Origin: an uncultured Legionella sp.
Lineage (GTDB): Bacteria; Pseudomonadota; Gammaproteobacteria; Legionellales; Legionellaceae
DNA: 7,086 nucleotides
NCBI GenBank assembly: GCA_903885895.1
Contig: CAISKC010000010.1
Location: 1 to 7,086 of the forward strand
Reading direction: 5' to 3'
A model generated the notes under the pieces. The model had not been told where the DNA came from, did no database searches, and saw only the letters and a list, made by a program, of their open reading frames with translations. The position numbers and the translations under genes are program-made. Positions 5,313 to 7,086 of this stretch are shown here, piece after piece. The first letter of the stretch is position 1. Each line of letters starts with the position of its first letter.

Positions 5313-6602
5313 AGACGAGTCGCCATCACTGGCTTGGGTATGGTCTCCCCTTTGGGAACAAATGTTGCGATGACATGGGGGCAGTTAATGGCCCGGCAAT
5401 CTGGGATTGCACAGATCCAGCAATTCGATGCCAGTGGTTTCCCAACTTGTATTGCTGCAGAAGTCAAAGACTTTCAACCTGACCCTATTTTATTGACCAA
5501 ACACAATCGCTTTGCTTCGCGTATTGTGTGGTTTGCGCTTGATGCTGCATTGCAAGCCATGCGGGATGCTCAGATCGTGTCAGGCGTGGATGGTATATTG
5601 CCGCAACGCTTTGGCGCAGTAGTGGGTACAGGGATGATGACGGTTGATTTTGATGGATTGCAACGTTTTCAACAGACTTGCGCCGAAGATGGCAAAATTG
5701 ATTGGGCACAATTGGTGGCAAAGGAACGTGATTTTTATCAATTGGCGGATTTTGCTAAACCCGTTGCCAATGCAGGTTTGTCTTCCTTAATTCAGCAATT
5801 TGGTATCCAGGGTTATGCTACCTCGGTCCATACGGCTTGCGCTTCGAGTGGTCAGGCGTTGGGTTTGGCCATGCGTGTGATCCGTCGAGGCGATGCAGAT
5901 TATATGTTAGCGGGCGGTTTTGATTCGATGATTTCGCCGTTCGGTTTATCCAGTTTTTGTTTGTTGGGCGCGTTATCTACGGATAATGCAACACCAAAAT
6001 TGGCCAGCCGGCCTTTTGATTTGACACGCAATGGTTTTATTTTAGGCGAAGGTGCCTCCTTTTTGGTTCTGGAAGAATGGGAACATGCCAAAGCCAGAGG
6101 TGCACGCATTTACGCTGAATTGGCAGGGGAAGGCAATACTTTAAGCTCCTACCGAATCACTGATTCGCCACCAGATGGTAATGGTGCATTACAAGCGATT
6201 GAACGAGCATTACGCGATGCAGGTGTTGCACCAGAAGATGTGGACTACATCAATGCGCATGGGACTTCAACAAAAATGAATGATCTCAGTGAAACGAATG
6301 CGATCAAAGCAGTATTTGGGCAGCATGCCTATGATATTCCTGTGAGTTCGACCAAAAGCCAAACAGGGCATTTGATTGCCGCCGCCGGGGCATTGGAAGC
6401 AGCATTTTCAGTGCTTGCGTTGCACCATGGTCGCGTGCCGATGACTGCGAATTTACAGCATCCTGATCCAGATTGCGATTTGGATTATGTAGTTGAAGGG
6501 CCACGCGAGCGAGCTTTAGGTGCTGTATTATCGAATTCTTTCGGTTTTGGTGGTTCCAATAGCTGCTTATTATTTAAGCATCCTGAATTTGGAGAGGCGT
6601 GA
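5307..6602 (+). CDS. 3-oxoacyl-[acyl-carrier-protein] synthase, FabF (KAS II) family
   Basis: This 431-residue condensing enzyme joins malonyl-ACP to an acyl chain to lengthen it by two carbons. It has the full thiolase-fold set. The nucleophile is Cys178 in HTACASS, followed by RPFDLTRNGFILGEGA (about 225-240), His318 in NAHGTSTKMND, Lys350 in SSTKSQTGHL with His355, and GFGGSN (403-408). The Cys-His-His triad marks an elongating KAS II type, as opposed to FabH. Length is slightly above E. coli FabF (about 413). It overlaps the dehydratase gene by 4 bp, and its stop overlaps the next synthase by 1 bp (TGATG). This context argues for a dedicated enzyme of this operon, so I do not assign the housekeeping symbol fabF. 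A 16-bp identity and the shared KDFQP motif suggest descent from duplication with the next gene. Confidence 0.92.
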   Translation: MMRRVAITGLGMVSPLGTNVAMTWGQLMARQSGIAQIQQFDASGFPTCIAAEVKDFQPDPILLTKHNRFASRIVWFALDAALQAMRDAQIVSGVDGILPQRFGAVVGTGMMTVDFDGLQRFQQTCAEDGKIDWAQLVAKERDFYQLADFAKPVANAGLSSLIQQFGIQGYATSVHTACASSGQALGLAMRVIRRGDADYMLAGGFDSMISPFGLSSFCLLGALSTDNATPKLASRPFDLTRNGFILGEGASFLVLEEWEHAKARGARIYAELAGEGNTLSSYRITDSPPDGNGALQAIERALRDAGVAPEDVDYINAHGTSTKMNDLSETNAIKAVFGQHAYDIPVSSTKSQTGHLIAAAGALEAAFSVLALHHGRVPMTANLQHPDPDCDLDYVVEGPRERALGAVLSNSFGFGGSNSCLLFKHPEFGEA

Positions 6603-7086
6603 TGAGTCCAAACCGTCGAGTATTTATTACAGGAATGAGTGCTGTAACTGCAACAGGTATGAATGCGGCTTCAACTTGGCAAGCTCTGTTAGCAGGTCAG
6701 CAAGGTTTGGGTGATCTGAAGCTGTGGGATATCGAGAGCTGGTCACATCGCAAAGTCGGTGAATTAAAAGACTTTCAACCTGCCAGTATGTTGCCGGATC
6801 GAAAATTGTTGAAATTGATTTCGCGTCAAGATGTGACGGGGATCAGTGCGGGGATGCAAGCGGTGGTAGATAGCCAAGTGGTGACTTACCGTGATCAACT
6901 TGATGATGCGGCAAAAACGGCATTTGGCGATGACTTTGGCATTTATGTCGGTTCGCCAGGTAATAAATATTTTCAACAATATGATTTTTTACCCTTGATG
7001 ATGCGTTCGCAAGGCGATATGCAGGTTTTTGCTGAACATTTGTTTTCTGAAGTGCATCCCATGTGGTTATTGCGTGTTTTACCAAA
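6602..7086 (+). CDS. Second beta-ketoacyl synthase, FabF-like, N-terminal part only
   Basis: Only the first 161 codons are in the window; the frame is open to the right edge. The start RRVFITGMSAVTATG (5-19) matches the KAS N-terminus, followed by AGQQGLG, VGELKDFQPASML (52-64), KLISRQDVTGISAGMQAV (71-88), a GIYVGSPGN strand (103-111) and HPMWLLRVLP (152-161). Catalytic Cys, His and Lys all lie beyond the edge. It therefore cannot be said whether this is an active synthase or an inactive partner such as a chain-length factor. It is clearly diverged from the preceding FabF, for example SPGN where that protein has VVGTGMM. GGAGAGG (6591-6597) precedes the ATG, which shares one base with the upstream stop codon. 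Translation is thus probably coupled, as expected for a heterodimer pair. Confidence 0.85.
   Translation, partial: MSPNRRVFITGMSAVTATGMNAASTWQALLAGQQGLGDLKLWDIESWSHRKVGELKDFQPASMLPDRKLLKLISRQDVTGISAGMQAVVDSQVVTYRDQLDDAAKTAFGDDFGIYVGSPGNKYFQQYDFLPLMMRSQGDMQVFAEHLFSEVHPMWLLRVLP

Noticed and set aside
1..7086. CRISPR array, tRNA or rRNA gene, insertion sequence
   Set aside because: There are no regularly spaced repeats, cloverleaf-like segments or transposase frames.

Overview
The window reads as chromosomal DNA from a gammaproteobacterium. Its intermediate base composition, XseA sequence and lipid gene content suggest a Legionella/Coxiella-like lineage (order Legionellales). That placement is recalled family resemblance and was not computed. 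Coding is dense: seven reading frames on the plus strand and one divergent gene on the minus strand. The last gene runs off the right edge. I see no tRNA, rRNA, CRISPR array or transposase.

Layout. Positions 1-147 are non-coding and rich in inverted repeats: a perfect 11-bp inverted pair, a small GC hairpin and a longer imperfect hairpin. They resemble the dispersed palindromic repeats found between genes in many proteobacteria. Positions 148-678 (minus) encode a small unrecognised membrane protein with a long soluble N-terminus and about three membrane segments. Its promoter is a good sigma-70 match, and a perfect TTGTAA-N6-TTACAA dyad lies across the -10 element, a likely operator. The 163-bp divergent gap also holds a weaker plus-strand promoter.

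Positions 842-3925 look like one transcription unit of three overlapping genes: fabL (Bacillus-type enoyl-ACP reductase), xseA (exonuclease VII large subunit) and a short FadL/OmpP1-family outer-membrane protein. A second unit begins at an extended -10 promoter (3933-3961). It contains an unusually long acyl carrier protein, a double-hotdog dehydratase-like protein, a complete FabF-type ketoacyl synthase and the start of a second synthase. These genes overlap by 1 or 4 bp or lie 5 bp apart.

How they fit together. The second unit supplies a carrier, a condensing enzyme, a possible partner synthase and a dehydratase, but no ketoreductase or enoyl reductase within view. FabL, just upstream, could provide the final reduction. 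The set looks like a dedicated secondary fatty-acid elongation module, separate from housekeeping fatty-acid synthesis. The order ACP-dehydratase-synthase-synthase recalls the rhizobial acpXL cluster, which makes the very long acyl chain of lipid A. The domain set (synthase, synthase, dehydratase, dehydratase) also recalls polyunsaturated fatty-acid synthase PfaC split into separate proteins. The actual product cannot be told from this window.
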